From the NCBI GenBank assembly GCA_029851415.1, contig CM056741.1:147300522-147364521 (forward strand): DNA of 64,000 bases. The letters run 5' to 3'. Positions 12,655-26,350 of the stretch are shown here, piece after piece (the first letter of the stretch is position 1; each line of letters begins with the position of its first letter). Under the pieces are notes generated by a model. That model had not been told where the DNA came from, ran no database searches, and saw only the letters and a program-made list of their open reading frames with translations. This DNA is from Eretmocerus hayati (lineage: Eukaryota; Arthropoda; Insecta; Hymenoptera; Aphelinidae). Position numbers and translations under genes: made by a program.

Positions 12655-12720
12655 TCGAGGCTCTTAGGATTTTTTTCCGAGTGACTCAATCGAGAATGCG
12701 AACCCTTGCGCTTTGACAAA

Positions 12721-15700
12721 AAATTAAATGAGTGTTTTGAGTGCTGAGCGCTCGGCCAAAAATTCGAAAGAACGATTGGGCTTCGATAAGGGTTGGTGGT
12801 ATCCTCCCGCAGCCGTGTTGGGCGTTGAACTTCGCTCTCAGTGTCATCGACAGTCTAGAACTTTCAACGGAGGGACCGAATATCTGGCATAGCATTGATA
12901 GAACCAACTGATACTTGTCGTAGTGTGATCAAGGCGGTGAGTATGAACCCGCAAAGAGTGCAGACCATAACTCGAAAAACTTAAAAAGCAACTTGCTTAT
13001 CTTGGAATTTTGACTAGCAAAGGCTCACGAGGATGTTAGTGATGTTTTTTTCTATTGCTTCATGAAAAAACATGAAGAAGCTGGTTCTTCTGGTCGAAAA
13101 GCGTCATCCGGGGACCACCATCTATTTATCTTATGGGTCCCGCGTAACTATCCTCATATTCGCTGTGGAAAAATTTTCAACCAGAGGTGGTTGCCTAATT
13201 TTTCCGGATTTGGTCGTCAGTCAACCAATTTTTCACAAAGCAGAGCCACCAACAAAGATCAATCTAATTTCCGAAACAAGCCAGTTGAGAACGCAAATCT
13301 CGTTCATATTTATTCATCTGCAGGTGTGACAGCTTGGAATTCTGATCTCAGAGAAAACACTTCGTTTTACAGCTGGTATTAGACACTTTTTCTGTAACAC
13401 TCGCACCTACAGCAATGACAGAAACAAGGAAAATTGAATGTCTCAGCTGGAAAAGCGACTACAGATGAAAATGCATCACGCTTTTCAAATCCCCATAATC
13501 CATATTCAAGCAAAGCATTATTCGTTGAATGCATGAATATACTACAAAATTCATTCCGACGTTAGACTCTTGCTGAACGGAGAACGCTGTCGTCAAAATT
13601 CTGTTTGCCTCTCCACTTTCTTACCCAAAACGAACTCTACACAATATATTAAGTCAGAGATGAGAAAGAGGAAGTGAGTGGAGGGGGAAGGGCAGATTTG
13701 CGCGTGCAACACTGATGCTGTGGTATAAACGAGCATCCGCCACTCTGTCTCTCGAGCAAGATCAACATCACACAACCACAACTCGAGTAGTTTCATTATG
13801 TCTTACGACTAGGAAGAGAAATTCACTCGCGCTCAGAGCCGCGAACTTGTGAAAATCTTTGCTGGCTTCGCGACACCCACATCAGACCAACAGTGCAGCA
13901 ACAGCTTCTCCTAATATACAGTTATATAATGGCCTTGAGATATTGGAGTGAAGTTGCAGGAGCCAGGAGGCATACGTCGTCGTCATCAGAGTAGAACTAG
14001 AGATAGTATAGGTTAGATTAGAGAAGGGGTTGAATATAGTACAGAGAGAGACGAAGTAGGAAACGTCAGACAATGAGGTACGCGCTAGACAAGAGAGCAG
14101 CCCGCAAACAATGGCCATGCATACAACGCCCTGCGACGCATCATCCCTCTCTATCATCTACCTCCTGCATGCATACACTCACATTATCATGTACGAGCTC
14201 TCTACTACCACAATCCCATTTATAAGTATAATACCAACCCAACGCCGAGATATTCCCACCCACAATATATACTGCAAGAAATTATACCCATAATAGCGGC
14301 TTGAGCTCTCGACTCGCGCTGCGGGCTTTTTATCCAACGCTTGCACACTGTAGTAATATACCTATAGCACACGCTCAGCTACAACACAACGAATGTATCA
14401 AGAAGTTTGCGCAGCAGTAGTAGAAATAAGCGAGTGAGCAGACCGACCCGTCTGACAAAACTCTGACCCTAACTACTGCGTCTGACCGACGACTCTCTCT
14501 TCCACTGCCATATAGTCGCATGCTATACCAGCTCATTCAGTTCGCTTGAGAAAAAGAAAAAAATCACGCCAACTCCAGGCGTATCGCTGTCCCTGATTCT
14601 TTTGTAAACCCCCTAGATAAAACTTCGATGTGTGCGTCTGATGGCAGTGAGTTGAGTATGGGTGAGAAGCTCTGTCGTAGTCGTCGTTTCCAGGACGTAT
14701 ATAATTATGGCGTATACGCAGAGAGCGAATGCGTGCGAGGAATCTCAATTATGCCTAGCCGCAGAGCTACTCTGTGTGTCGCTGATTTATCGCATACGCA
14801 CTCTCAACTCACGGGCCAAATTCTCTATCTCTCTCTTATTGCTCTACGCGGTTATTATTCTACCCTCGTGGCAGGCGATCTGTATATTGTCATGTTTGCG
14901 AATTTGATTCAAATATTCTTTTAATTATGGCGACTTGTGTTTTTCAGTTTAATCCGGTAACGATCACATTGGGTTCATTGGATCCACAATTTTTTTCTAG
15001 AAACCAATGAAAAAACTATGAGATGAAAAAAAAAGAGATGTCATAGTTGATACCCGTCAATGATTTGTGTCGATAGCTCAATTCAATTGGAGTAAGACCG
15101 AGTATTTTTACGCTCGGTTCAATGGAACCAGTGTGTGATTTTTTCGTTAGTTTTCACAAAAGTTGCCATCGGGTAGTCGATTAATCGGGAATTCATAAAT
15201 GAAGAATACGCTATCTCATAATACACGTTTGTACGGTCTCCTAAGTTTTGTACAATTTCAATTAAAGCTCGTGCAATTTTCCCTATTATCGAAAACAGGA
15301 AAATTGTGTTGTCGTACATTCAAATGTGCGGTGTTGGCATTTTCATCGATAATGATTCGGTTGGAATATCATGAATAATTCTTCAATGTGTGGGCACAAT
15401 ATGAAATCATCAGACCATACTGTTTTCGCAACAACTTGATCAAACGCCATCATCTTCTGTAGTTGCAAACATATTTAAACAGCTCAGAAGCTAGATCGAG
15501 ATATCACTTTTCATACCTTCAATTATGATGGCCCAGATGCAATGGAAAATCCATGAAAGAGTACACAAATCATGATCCGTAGCTGCAGCTGAAAACAGTT
15601 TGCAACGAGAATATTCATGTCACGCAACGGTCGATAGCAAAGAATAGCACTTCACCACTTCTCACGCTGTATTTCAACATACTGAGTTGAGTTAAACCAT

Positions 15701-17800
15701 CATTATTCTTCAGTCTCCTCGTACGCTTTTTTGAATACCAATTCTGCAGTACAGAGGCTCATCTTTCTTTAACGCCTTATATAGCACCAAAATGTACAGC
15801 AAAGCTCGTTCGAGCAAAGTGGCTCGTTGATAAAGCCGATAGAAGGCGTGAAACAACGCTTGCTCTCGACTCGAGCGTAGCTATACTTACGCCAGTGGAG
15901 CACTAGATAGAGATTCTCACATTGGAATTTTATGGCCGAGACGCAAACTGCCATTTTAGTCGCGGGAATCGATCCTTCTCAGACTCTGAACTTCCTACCG
16001 AGCTCAACGCCATCGTCTGCTCTTTTGTTCGTCGGGAATTTGCACCCTGGCCCATAGTGGGCAACATCCGAGGGATGAACTTTCGTACGTGTGAACTACT
16101 ATTACATCATAGCTGTCGACCGTTCCCTCGAATATTTTGTAATTAATGTTACATTTTATAACGTTTATTCATAGTCGCACTCTGTTTGCCATGAATTTAC
16201 AATCCAATGAATTTAAATCGCGATGGCGAGAGAGTTTTTCATTCTAAATACTTTCGTTAAAAATTCTGGAAAAGGGTCAACATTTGAAGTATAATTTGTT
16301 TCTAGTGTGCGATTTTGAGGGCCGAGTAAGAATATATGACGCGCGGAAGTTAGCGAGAAAAATTATCTTGACGATAATTATTTTTAAAAAAGTTGGTTGC
16401 TTTGAGAAAATAATGATATCATTTGTGAACGTTAATTGAGCTTGAGCCAAAAGGAGCAGATACTCGATTGAAATAAAAGACGTTTCTCGATAAATCGATT
16501 GCCGTGGACCGATGACTTTGTTAGGATAGAAGATTGAAAAAAAGTTAAGAGGTTTGAGTTGTATAGATGCTGACACGCAAAAAGGTCAAGATCATTAGTC
16601 TGGCTTTGTACAAGGGCAGAAATTACCTTTAACATCATCGATTGCCGCCTTCTCCGCGTCAAAGTATCTAATATCGTTAGGGAAAACTATACTTGACTTA
16701 CGCATTGAGCTCAAACTTGCCTCTTTGATCGGATTTTTCCCAGTATTTCACTCATTACTGGAGTTTCAGAGCGTCTCAACTTCCACGTCAAAAATTTTGT
16801 GGAAAAAATACTATCTAATATAAACAATCTTTAAAGAATCTCCAGTTTCACAAAAAAAATTCTGTATATCCACAATAGCTAACAATATAAATTGAAAATT
16901 GTCTCTCAATTTTGCCGCAACAACTCCTACGACCATCAAACTGAACAATCTATCAAGCCAAAGGAGGGAACAATCTCAAATGTGCAAATTCATCCTTGAG
17001 CACGTACAAGATTGTCTCCTCGAAGACTAGCCAAGCCTAGCCTTTACACGTTCAGTGAAAATCTCCAAAGAGATAGAACACGGAAGAGTCGATTCGGCCA
17101 TGAAAGCCAAGGGTGGCAAAAAATTCTGCTAGCCCTCAATCTTGCCATGGTCCGGGAAAATTTTTTTTCCTTTCTCTCTCATTACCCGGTGCAGGCAAGC
17201 CACTTTATTCCTTTCCTTTCAGACCGAACCGATTCTACGAAGTCGATGCTTGTTGAGATCGCGACGTTGATCGTTTTGGTTGTGATTTATTGAAGTCGAG
17301 TGAAATGGATGTAGACGGAACTGTACTGCGCATGTGTTTTTTCTTGCGAACGAAGATGACCTCGGTTTTTCTTTCATATCGTATAATCAAATTTTTTAAA
17401 ACAGCGAGCTCAAATACAGAAAGGAGTTTTGAAGTGACACATTCTCCAATTATTTTTATTGGAAAATGAATTATTATGGTTCGCTGTCATGATCTCGTCT
17501 TGGAAAATTCTCATTCCAATTGTTTCTCTAACTCAGCTGATCAGATATTGACATCACTAAATTTTTGTAGAAATTAAAATCTACCGTGGGTATCATCATA
17601 CTTTGTTTCTGCGAATGCTGATGGCACTTATATGGGTATTATCGCGAAAATTTACCCGGAACGTGTTACGGCCATGCATTTCGACGAGCGAGCTCCGAAT
17701 AATTCTACTCAAATTTTCCTACACGTATTCTATTGAAATACGATCGGTACCAAAAATTCAAGTCAATCCATCAAGTCGTCTCTTTTATTTTCAAAGATCA
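12721..17800. other. Non-coding DNA with a GA/CpG-rich island at about 13.6-14.9 kb
   Basis: No recognised coding sequence. The central part is rich in CTCTCT, ATATAT and CpG, like the other islands of the window. The flanks are AT-rich. No recurring repeat was found until 17.8 kb. Confidence 0.5.
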
Positions 17801-17806
17801 AGGGTC

Positions 17807-17827
17807 GAAATGTCAGGTCCATGTACT
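17807..17827 (+). repeat. 21-bp exact repeat, copy 1
   Basis: Identical in sequence and orientation to 19250-19270 (core ATGTCAGGTCCATGTACT). The neighbouring tens of bases are weakly similar, suggesting two diverged copies of one dispersed repeat on either side of fold-back element 2. Confidence 0.6.
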
Positions 17828-18201
17828 GTTATATCCGCAATTACCCGTACATTCTTAGCGCCAGCGTCGAAATACTCAAGGCAGTGGCTATCACCAAATT
17901 TTTCTCTCAAAATACATTATTGTACCATCCATTTTTCACAGGTTTCGTGTCCAACAGGCTCAGTTTAGTCCCCGAGACATGTGCTTCAATCTTGTTATGG
18001 GATTTTCACTCAAGATAAGAATTTTTTTTAAAGTCTTCACAGCGCATCCCAAATACAATCTGAAGGACTTTGATCACGAACAAAATTTCAAAGACAGTGT
18101 CAAGTAATTGGATCACATTACGAGAAAAGGTTCAGAATCAGAGTTCCCAGTGCTGCATGGACATTTGTAGCCGAAAATTAGCCATGTAATTGAGTTATGT
18201 C

Positions 18202-19127
18202 CACACCTCGCTTCAAGATGCGAAGGGAATAAAAAAAATGCCTGTGAAATCTGCGTACGTGGTGTCGTTCAGGAGCACGTCCTCATCTTAGATCCGTTTC
18301 GACCCAAATCGTATCGGTTCATATTTTAAAATGGCGAGTAAACTGAATTTTCCATGGGACATGGGAAGAAGATCATCAGTTTGGCTATAAAACAACGGAA
18401 TGTTCCTGTAACTCGAGAAGTATTAATTTTATCGAAAAATATGTAGAGTAACTTCTTGAAGGGCTTTCTTGGACCTACAAAAAAGCTCTTTCTACAATTT
18501 ATCGCACGATGCGTCCATTTCGAGTTATGAGGCATTCTTATTCAAATGTTATGGATTTTGCAATATTTTAATCATACATCATTACTCCATATTTTATATC
18601 TCTAGCATATTTAGGGAATCCTGGAGATTGTCTAAACCACTTTTATGGATATCTTCAATAAAATTGCTGGAAGGAAGCTCTGCAGAATCTTTCGGCTCTC
18701 TAAGTATGCTAGAGATATGAAATATAGAGTAATGATATGATGGAAATATTGCAAAATCCATAACATTTGAACAAGAATGCCTCATAACTCGAAATGGACG
18801 CATCGTGCGAGAAAATTGTGATGATACCTTTTTTGTAGGCCCAAGAAAGCCCTTTAAATAGTTACTCTACACATTTTTTGATAAAATAAATACTTTTGGA
18901 GTCACAGGGATAATCCGTTGTTGTATAACGAAACTGATGATCTTCTTCCCATGTCCCATGTTAATTATATGGAGAAAATTCCGTTTACTCGCCATTTTAA
19001 AATATGAACCGATACTATTTGGGTCGAAACGGATCTAAGATGAGTAAGTACAAGCTCCTAAACGACACCACGTACGCAGATTTCGCAGGCATTTTTTCAT
19101 ACCCATCGCATCTTGAAGCGAGGTGTG
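18202..19127. mobile_element. Fold-back element 2: long inverted repeat
   Basis: The outer segment CACACCTCGCTTCAAGATGCG at the left returns as its reverse complement at 19107-19127. Pairing continues inward through the GTACGTGGTGTCGTT, GATCCGTTTCGACCC and AAAATGGCGAGTAAAC blocks, and then the segment around CATTACTC and CTCTAGCATA. About 85 bp near 18616-18702 are unpaired. The arms are more diverged than in the element at 1387, with small indels, so it is older. There is no transposase, no clear terminal motif and no visible target duplication. The overlapping frames at 18469-18720 and 18594-18803 are reflections of the arms. Confidence 0.7.
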
Positions 19128-19249
19128 ACTCAAGTGAATTTATCTGGGCGGGAGCAATTTTTTCCACCAAAATATGATGGTATTAGATGAAATCTACGTG
19201 GAAAAATTTCTATGGCAGTTCTTCGATTTTTACGATCGATTTTAACGGT

Positions 19250-19270
19250 GAAATGTCAGGTCCATGTACT
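19250..19270 (+). repeat. 21-bp exact repeat, copy 2
   Basis: Same sequence as 17807-17827, 123 bp beyond the right end of fold-back element 2. Confidence 0.6.
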
Positions 19271-21771
19271 ATTTTTCCCATGTCTTATACATGTGAAAAC
19301 CACAAATACCGTTCTAACTCGTTCCAAAATAATGTCTGTATATGTTTTATAACATATTATCACTCAATATGCGTAAAGGAATGGAAAATATTGGGGTAGA
19401 CATGCAGAGCATCAATTCTCAACTTCTGAATTTCTGGATCCAAAATGTGTAAGTTTTCGCGATAATGTATGCACATTATCTTTACATCTTCGTGATGTTG
19501 GAATATTAGTGAGTCATCGTGATACCTTGAATAGGTGTTACTTCAAAATTGAATTATAAACCATTCAAAATAAAAATGAGCCATTGAAAAAGCTATGTAC
19601 AAGAGAATTCAATGAGAAGAAAGAATAATTTTGTACTCTATAACAGCAACTTAGAAGCACGTCTTGGTGGAAGTCGATCGCTTCCACTCTATCGTGAAGA
19701 TTGCTTCGGTTCACACGAGTATCAAACTATCCTGTTTACATGATCCACTTTAGATACACATTGTTCACTTTGAAGGTATCTTGCTCGAGTGTAACATACA
19801 TTGGGAGCGTGACGAGAATGTGTCTATCAAGATTCCAAGGCAGCAGATATTATGGAATTTCCTTGATCAAAATTAAGTCCATCAATTTTCCTGCTAATCT
19901 CGTAATAATTCAAATTTCTACAAAAACATACGTTTCCCCCGTGATACCTGGGAATTAACCGGATAAAAAGTTAAACTTTCAAATCCAATTGTAATGTATA
20001 GCTTCAAAACCCATCGAGTGAGATTTCGATTTTTTAACTTGACCAACGATTGAATAGTCCATTGTACATTGTTGCACAACTTTCAATATTCTTCTTTTTC
20101 GCTCTTTCGAGTCGAGTAACTCCGGATATTTGAGCGTACAAGCGAAAGCCTTTATTGGAGTGCGCTCACACTCGAACTCGTTGTATACTCCGCTGAGGGG
20201 TCGAAACTTTTAAAATGTGTGTGTTTTTGCGCTTTGCGTATATGGCAAAAAAGATAAAAATAAAAGCTGACGAGGAGAAAGAAGACAAGAGGGAATTGTG
20301 ATGCAGAGGCAGAGACTTCGTGCGTTTGCTGCTATGTGTGCATGTTCAAAATGAAAGTGCGGTTTGTTGGTGAAAATTTCCTTATCCTCGTGTAAATTTC
20401 ATTTGAAAGCCCCAGTTTCAACAAACTAATGATTGCTTTCATTTTTCAACAACAGGTAAATCAGCACAATTGTCTGCCTTAAAATATCTCAAGTGATTTT
20501 TTGAAGCAGAAATCATTTCAATTCAGAAACGTTTCCTCATTAAGTTTGACCGTATTTCACTCGCAGTAGTGAATGGAAATTCAGAACGTGACCGGGCTTA
20601 TTAAAATCGTCATCTCAATCGGGTGACCCGATATTCCCAAATTGAATGGATTCGAGGGACCTCGACACCTCGTTTTCTTCCATTATCATAAAATCCGATA
20701 TCAATATCTGGATTTCCAAGAAACTTGGCTCGAAGAATTGGCTACGGGATATAATCGGGATAGGCTGGCCTTGGGGTAAGTTTGACTTTGGGATGATTAT
20801 GGCCGAATATAATAGAAGAAAGGAGCAAAGAAGGTGGCTGTGTGCTGAGGGTAGTAGAAAAGGTACCAACGACAACGACGAGCGACGACGCAGGAAGCCG
20901 TTGCCTAACGAGAATATAATCGATGATTTAGCGAGTCGACGGTTAATCACGCGTGCACCAGATAAACTCGTTCGCATCGTTCTCTTGCTCTTTTTGCACT
21001 CAACCCCTAGAGCGAGGGTGGGTCCTTCTTATCGTCACCCTACTACTTCAATAGCTATTATATATAACGTCATAGTTTTGCTTGGGATCTGAGCGAGAGA
21101 AGAAAACGCTTCAACTGCAACTGCTTCCCTTTTTCACATCAAACGACAACGCCCCTCGCCCTTTCCGACTTTGCTTTATCATAAACTCATTCTTCTGCTA
21201 TACTAGGCGATATCGTCATCTCGATCGTTTGCAGACGCTTCATTGGCTTTCACATTTCGTAAAACAACTTTGCGGTTTGTCTGTCGTACTGGAGTTGTAT
21301 TAACTCCTGTTCTATGAGAATCGTATGATAAGTATTCACGATAAGTAAGAGTTCACTCCGTATTATTTGCAACTATACCCTCTAGCTCGGAACTCATAAA
21401 TTTTTTAATGTCGGAAGAAGTTGAAAGGGAATGCATTAAATTGAAATGTTTCGTGGGCTTCTTCATTTATAACGTCAGAGAGGAGTACTATACCAATTCA
21501 TCATTTTTTTTCCTTGTTCCTGGTATTCGATGTGGCATTATTGTAATATATGCATTATTTGTATCGTTGTACGTATTTGTTTTCTGGAGGCCACTTTGTG
21601 ATGAAAAGGACCCCACACGAGTTCTTGTTGACTAATACTAAAAATAATATTTTGAGTCAAGTCTGCAAAGGAGTGTGACATCCGTTATGCTTTGAAATTC
21701 AATAAACAGAGACAGAATATAATGAAAATTTGGGGTCGGCAGAGAGTGAATGACAACTTCACTGGGATGAA

Positions 21772-21785
21772 CCCCACCGGTGGGG
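21772..21785. repeat. GC palindrome CCCCACCGGTGGGG
   Basis: A perfect 14-bp palindrome in AT-rich DNA, one of five related sites in the window. About 100 bp downstream the word CGCAGTGAACGTG resembles the sequence that follows two of the other copies. Confidence 0.6.
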
Positions 21786-23151
21786 ACCACGCGCCCAACT
21801 TTGTGTACGGAGGTGATCAAAATTCCATTGAATGGGTCCCATCGCACACAGGACCCGAACGCAATCTTCGTCGTCGCAGTGAACGTGCCAAGTAACCTGA
21901 AACAATAATGGTCTCGTTTTACGAATCCCAGTTTGTCACTCTGCAACTGCAAAATTTCCAAATAACAAGCGTAATGGGTGTCAGGCACCATTTTTCGCTC
22001 ATATTTTTTGTATTTGTCTTATTGAAACCGAAAAGGTCAACTTCTTCGTCGAATCTGCACTATCCCTCAGAGGATGTGAGCAAGTTTCACAAGTTCCACA
22101 ACCTGAGTACTCTGACCTATTTGTTAAGAATCGAAATTTGAGTCCGCCAAAATACGGTTGTTGTTTTCGCGTAATTGCTCTTCAGACTTCCAGTAGAACC
22201 GATAAGAGTAGTGGTTATCACCACTTGGGATAAATTCTGAGAACCTATGAAGTTTGTCCTGAGATAAGCAAAGTACTTCTAAGAATGATAGCAGAGGATA
22301 ACGAAACTGGGTATCTCGAAGATTCGAAAGAAATTTCCCATCGACGATGCCACCATCGGCCCCCAAAGGAATACTTGCACCAAAATTCAGTCGACTCATC
22401 CACCAAATCGCTTCGGGGCAAATCAAGCCACGCGCAGCCCATCGGATCTGGAAAAGCTAATTGAATGGGGAACCAAGATAGAGATAGCAGTGGCCTCACA
22501 GCAGTATCAGCAGTTGTCGTATACTCTTATATATACTTCAGAATCAGCCGTCGTAGCCTCATAAATTCAACGTCTCAACAATCGCGGCCCCAATCAGAGG
22601 AGGCTGAGCATCGACTTTCAGCCCATTCACGAGACAATCGTTCATCGCCGCGCCTGGAAAAGATTTATCTCATCGTTCACCCCATTTTATCCCTCCCTCC
22701 TTTCTTTCCAATCGACTTTACGCGTTTCACGGGCTCGTATACTATATACCCCACAATCCAAGTAACCACTACCACCACCACCACAATGACCAGATACAAG
22801 GGTGTAGCACTCGGAACTGCGGTATTAACTGTGGTGGCACACCTAAACAAGCGTCGCATCCGCAAGCTCCGAATGAAATGGGTAAAGTACAGCAGCGGAT
22901 TTAGACCGGCATCCAGGAGTAATAGCGGGGTAGATTAGTCACGGCTGTGCGCGCTTGAATCAGAGGTGCCCGCGGGGATAACGACGAAATCAAACTTGCC
23001 CCAAGGGCCGAAAGCTCGCGATTTCAACCCCTCTAGAATCTTCGTTGTCGAATATAATATGTAGTGCAAAGTCAAACTTGGGGATTTTAGAGATGGTGGT
23101 GGATAGTCAACTAGATTTTCTTTCACAAAAAGATTATGAGCATATAGCTGA

Positions 23152-23189
23152 GAGTGGTGGTGGTGGTGGTGGTGCTGCTGCTGCTGCTA
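23152..23189. repeat. (GGT)n(GCT)n compound microsatellite
   Basis: About seven GGT units run directly into about five GCT units. Confidence 0.85.
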
Positions 23190-24260
23190 CGTTGAGTCTG
23201 CTGGGATATAAGTGTTACGGAAACTTATACCGCGAGCTACATTTTATACCGGTACTGCAAGCTTTCATTATACATCTATATCCGCTGCCAAGTGAGCAAC
23301 TAGAGAGTTTCAGCTAAATCCAGATTTGCTGTAGCTTGAGAATTCGGTTCTCTGGTAGCGTTCGTGTCTTATACGATAAGTTTCTCTCAGTGGCGATCCT
23401 CCTCATTGAGACTCGCTACCCACCACCTTGGAGATTTGAGAAATTAAATCCGGTGAGAGTTGGCGGAAGCGCGGAAAGAAGCATTACTCCTTGGTCGGCA
23501 CTTGTGCCAGCAAAAGTCTTAACCTTATCCGTCTTTGCGACGATCGCATTTTTGAACGGTGTTCCTTGTTGTGTCTTGGAACTTTTCAGTGTAATATCTT
23601 TATTGGTGAAACAAGAAAGTGACATTTGTTCGAGTGATACAGCGGACTAATACTCAATATAAAAAAATTCTGAACTGCCCTCTGGGTCGATGGAAATTGT
23701 ATTATTCTTTGTTTGGGACTTCAATTAATAAGATGGGTTTGGCCTTTTTACTTCATTTTCAATCATTGGTATTCTTCATACTCTAATTAAATTACAATAC
23801 ATGTCTCGATTCGTTTATTGTCCGTTGCAGTCAGCTTGAGTCAATCAAAAAAATCATACCATCCGTTGTTTTCAACGAGGTCTCTCTCAAATTTGCATTT
23901 CCATTCCTCACTGCCGAGATTCATTGACCGAAACATGGAAATTCCTGCTTCGGTTTGTGGTGTTTCAGAATAGAATAAAAATAATTGGTAAATTCTACTA
24001 GAATGACTTATCTGAACGGTTTGCATACATTTATGTTTTTTTTGCATGATCTGACAATTTCTCGTTCCCGAGTGATTTTTGTTGTTATTTAAGCATTGGA
24101 TGAACTCTCATAGGACCTTTTGTTATACTTAGCGAAACCAAATTTCAAAACATACCCTCAAAAACCACGAGAACTTGACTAAGAAAAGCTCATCGATGAA
24201 TATGTTCCATTTATCAGGAAGTACAAGCCATCCAACCTGCACACAGTGCGATGGGAGCCA

Positions 24261-24270
24261 CCACCGGTGG
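24261..24270. repeat. GC palindrome CCACCGGTGG
   Basis: The 10-bp palindromic core is followed by GCCC. On the minus strand the flank reads CTCCCATCGCA, matching CCCATCGCA beside the copy at 31628. Confidence 0.55.
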
Positions 24271-24594
24271 GCCCTCACACGAGGATCATGAATAAACTCT
24301 GAATCACTATCACACCGAACGCGTAGATCACAAAATCAAGGAACCGGTGCTTAGTTGTTCAATCATCGTTATCTCAAAGTTGCGATCAACATCAAAGTAC
24401 GACCCTCAGGCTACAATGTAAGTTGTGCAGCGTCAGCTCATTGACGCGTGGTCATATTGGCAGCGAATCAACGTGATTTTGGCGATGGGAAGTCGCGGCT
24501 TCAATCGCCCATGTAAAAAAAATCACAAATCGCGCAGCAGTCCACGCGGACGTGGAAGACGTGGCTGAGTGAAATTTCTCTCGTTTCCCTATTC

Positions 24595-25085
24595 ACAGCT
24601 AAAAACTCTAGGATGGCAAATTAACCGACAAATTCTTAGATGCTGTGGAAAAGTCTTCTGTCTGGGTCGGGGTAGGTGGGGGGTCACTTCACAATCCAGG
24701 AAGGCGAATGAATTCGCAAACGCCCTGGTGCTCGGACTGCAAGTTTTGTCGGGGAAGAAATTCAACCCCAAACCTGGGAAAGCAATCAAACCCGCAGATA
24801 ACCGGATGCTTGAACAGGAAATACCAATGTGGAGGATCAACCCCAAAATCCAAGGAGACAATCAAATACGCAAATAACCGGATGCTTGGACAAAAAATTC
24901 TGTTGGGGGAGAAAATCAACCGACAACTTAGAAAAGTAAATTAACCCACAAATGTCCGGATGCTCGGACTGGAAGTTCTGTCGGGGAAGTGCTCGGACTA
25001 AAAGCTCTGTCAGAGGAGGAACTCACTCCAAAACGTAGGAAGGCAAATTAACCAGCAAATCCTCGAATGCTAGGGATCTTGCTCT
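24595..25085. repeat. Minisatellite array of about 78-bp units
   Basis: About six diverged units, each with a GGATGCTTGGAC-type word, a (C)TGTCGGGGGA-type word and AGGAAGGCAATCAAACC-type and CACAAATACC-type words. The spacing between equivalent points is about 76-80 bp. The same unit builds both arms of the element at 41.53-43.05 kb, so this array is probably one arm or a decayed copy of that element. The minus-strand frame is partly open across it because the unit length is close to 26 codons. Confidence 0.7.
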
Positions 25086-25099
25086 TTGTGGAATAGCAC

Positions 25100-26350
25100 A
25101 GATCGTGTTTCACTTCTGAAAAATTCAGAGAGTGTGGTTTATTGTTCCACCGTCGAGATCTGCATTTCAACTTCGATCGCTCGGTAGACCTTACATGTTA
25201 ATCCCAGATGATGATACACGACACTACGTTGGTTCTCCACGCAAATCTCAAATTGGGGACATTCGAATTGGTGTGGAGAAAGAGATCAGGAACCTATTCA
25301 ATACCACGCTATCGGCGCCAAAACCTACGAGCAAAAGCTTTTCGCACCTGCTTTTCGGTATCGCCACAGACGCATAGAGGCGTTAATTCGAGAGATGCAC
25401 CGGAGCGAGCGAGCATCATCTCATCATCCAAGTAGTAAAACCGCAACTGTGCAACGGAAGTCTCATCGCGGGCGGTCGCATTACGAAACTTGCGCAAGCT
25501 CGAGTTCAGTTGTATATATACCTAAAACCGAGCCTCATTCACTCTTTTACTCCTATAAATACGGACAAAAGTTGAAATATTTGATGGAAACGAGGTGACA
25601 CCTGCTCCAACTCAGTCATCTCGGCTTGGAATGGAGAAAGTCGTGCAGTCTACTTTTTGCTATAATATCAGCGTAGCTCGAGAGCTTGCGAATCGCTGAC
25701 GGCGTGATGAGAAACGATCAACGATGAGATCTGGGATGATGGCCTCGAAAGGTAGCTTTTCCATTTCTGCTTTCGTGTCATGTCTGTGTGTGACGATGTA
25801 GTTATACATACTTGAGATAGTCGGGTCGAAAATGAAGTAGTAGCAGTAGAACTACTCGCTCCTCATTTTGAGATTTTAATATAGACCCGTGATGCGTGCA
25901 AATTTCGTCGTCGTTCGCGTGCACTTGTGCATTTTGAATATATTTATGAGCTACGCGTATTATTTTTATACCCAACGAGCGTATAAATATAGAATAAGAG
26001 CCCTCTACACGTGCCGTAAGCATCGTTCAACTTTGCTGTATCGTATTTGTTTATACGCCTAATTATTAATTCCGGGGACGTCACTGCTATACACATTAGA
26101 GAATATAGAGATGTAGAAGAAGGTGTACGAATGTACTATAGTTGAATGCCGAGCAATTAATTATTATCATTGGAGGTGACGCGAGTGCTAGCCTGCACTT
26201 CGTGACGATGTTGCCTGACGCGACGAGCCAACGCATCTGAAACATCTCTCTTATTCCACTTGGAACTGGCTATGGTTATACTAGAATGACGGCGCGTGTT
26301 ATATAGGTACTCTTGTACGCTTTGGTACTAAAGTGCGATGTTCAACACGA
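25100..26350. other. CpG/GA-rich non-coding island
   Basis: Enriched in CpG and short TATATA tracts, with octamers at 25494 and 25682. No gene is recognised; frames are short and overlapping. Confidence 0.4.

Larger units (their letters stand above)
12373..12720 (+). mobile_element. tRNA-headed SINE-like unit with long hairpin body
   Basis: The 5' part carries the internal RNA polymerase III promoter of a tRNA: an A box TTAGCTCAGTCGGGA at about 12382-12396 and a B box GGGTTCGAATCC at about 12440, roughly 45 bp apart. The cloverleaf is imperfect: the T stem and acceptor do not pair cleanly and the variable region is long. It therefore looks tRNA-derived, not like a working tRNA. A strong inverted repeat follows directly, with GCCCTCGAGTCCCC at 12496-12509 pairing to 12625-12638. 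The unit fades into an A-rich stretch near 12717-12723. Target-site duplications were not identified. The alternative is a tRNA pseudogene that happens to lie next to a hairpin. Confidence 0.5.
19271..24590. other. Non-coding DNA; GGT/GCT-rich patch near 23.15 kb
   Basis: Frames at 20646-21092 and 22465-22938 are open for about 150 codons but are compositionally simple and lack motifs. A recurring AACTTGCCCCAA-type word appears near 20773 (reverse), 22990 and 23070. Two GC-rich palindromes of the CCACCGGTGG type lie at 21772 and 24261. No gene is called. Confidence 0.45.

Noticed and set aside
20646..21092. 148-codon frame ending in a hydrophobic segment
   Set aside because: Low complexity and motif-free; opposite strand is open over much of the same stretch.
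22465..22938. 157-codon frame with a threonine run
   Set aside because: The run is a CCA/ACC microsatellite; the rest has no family resemblance.
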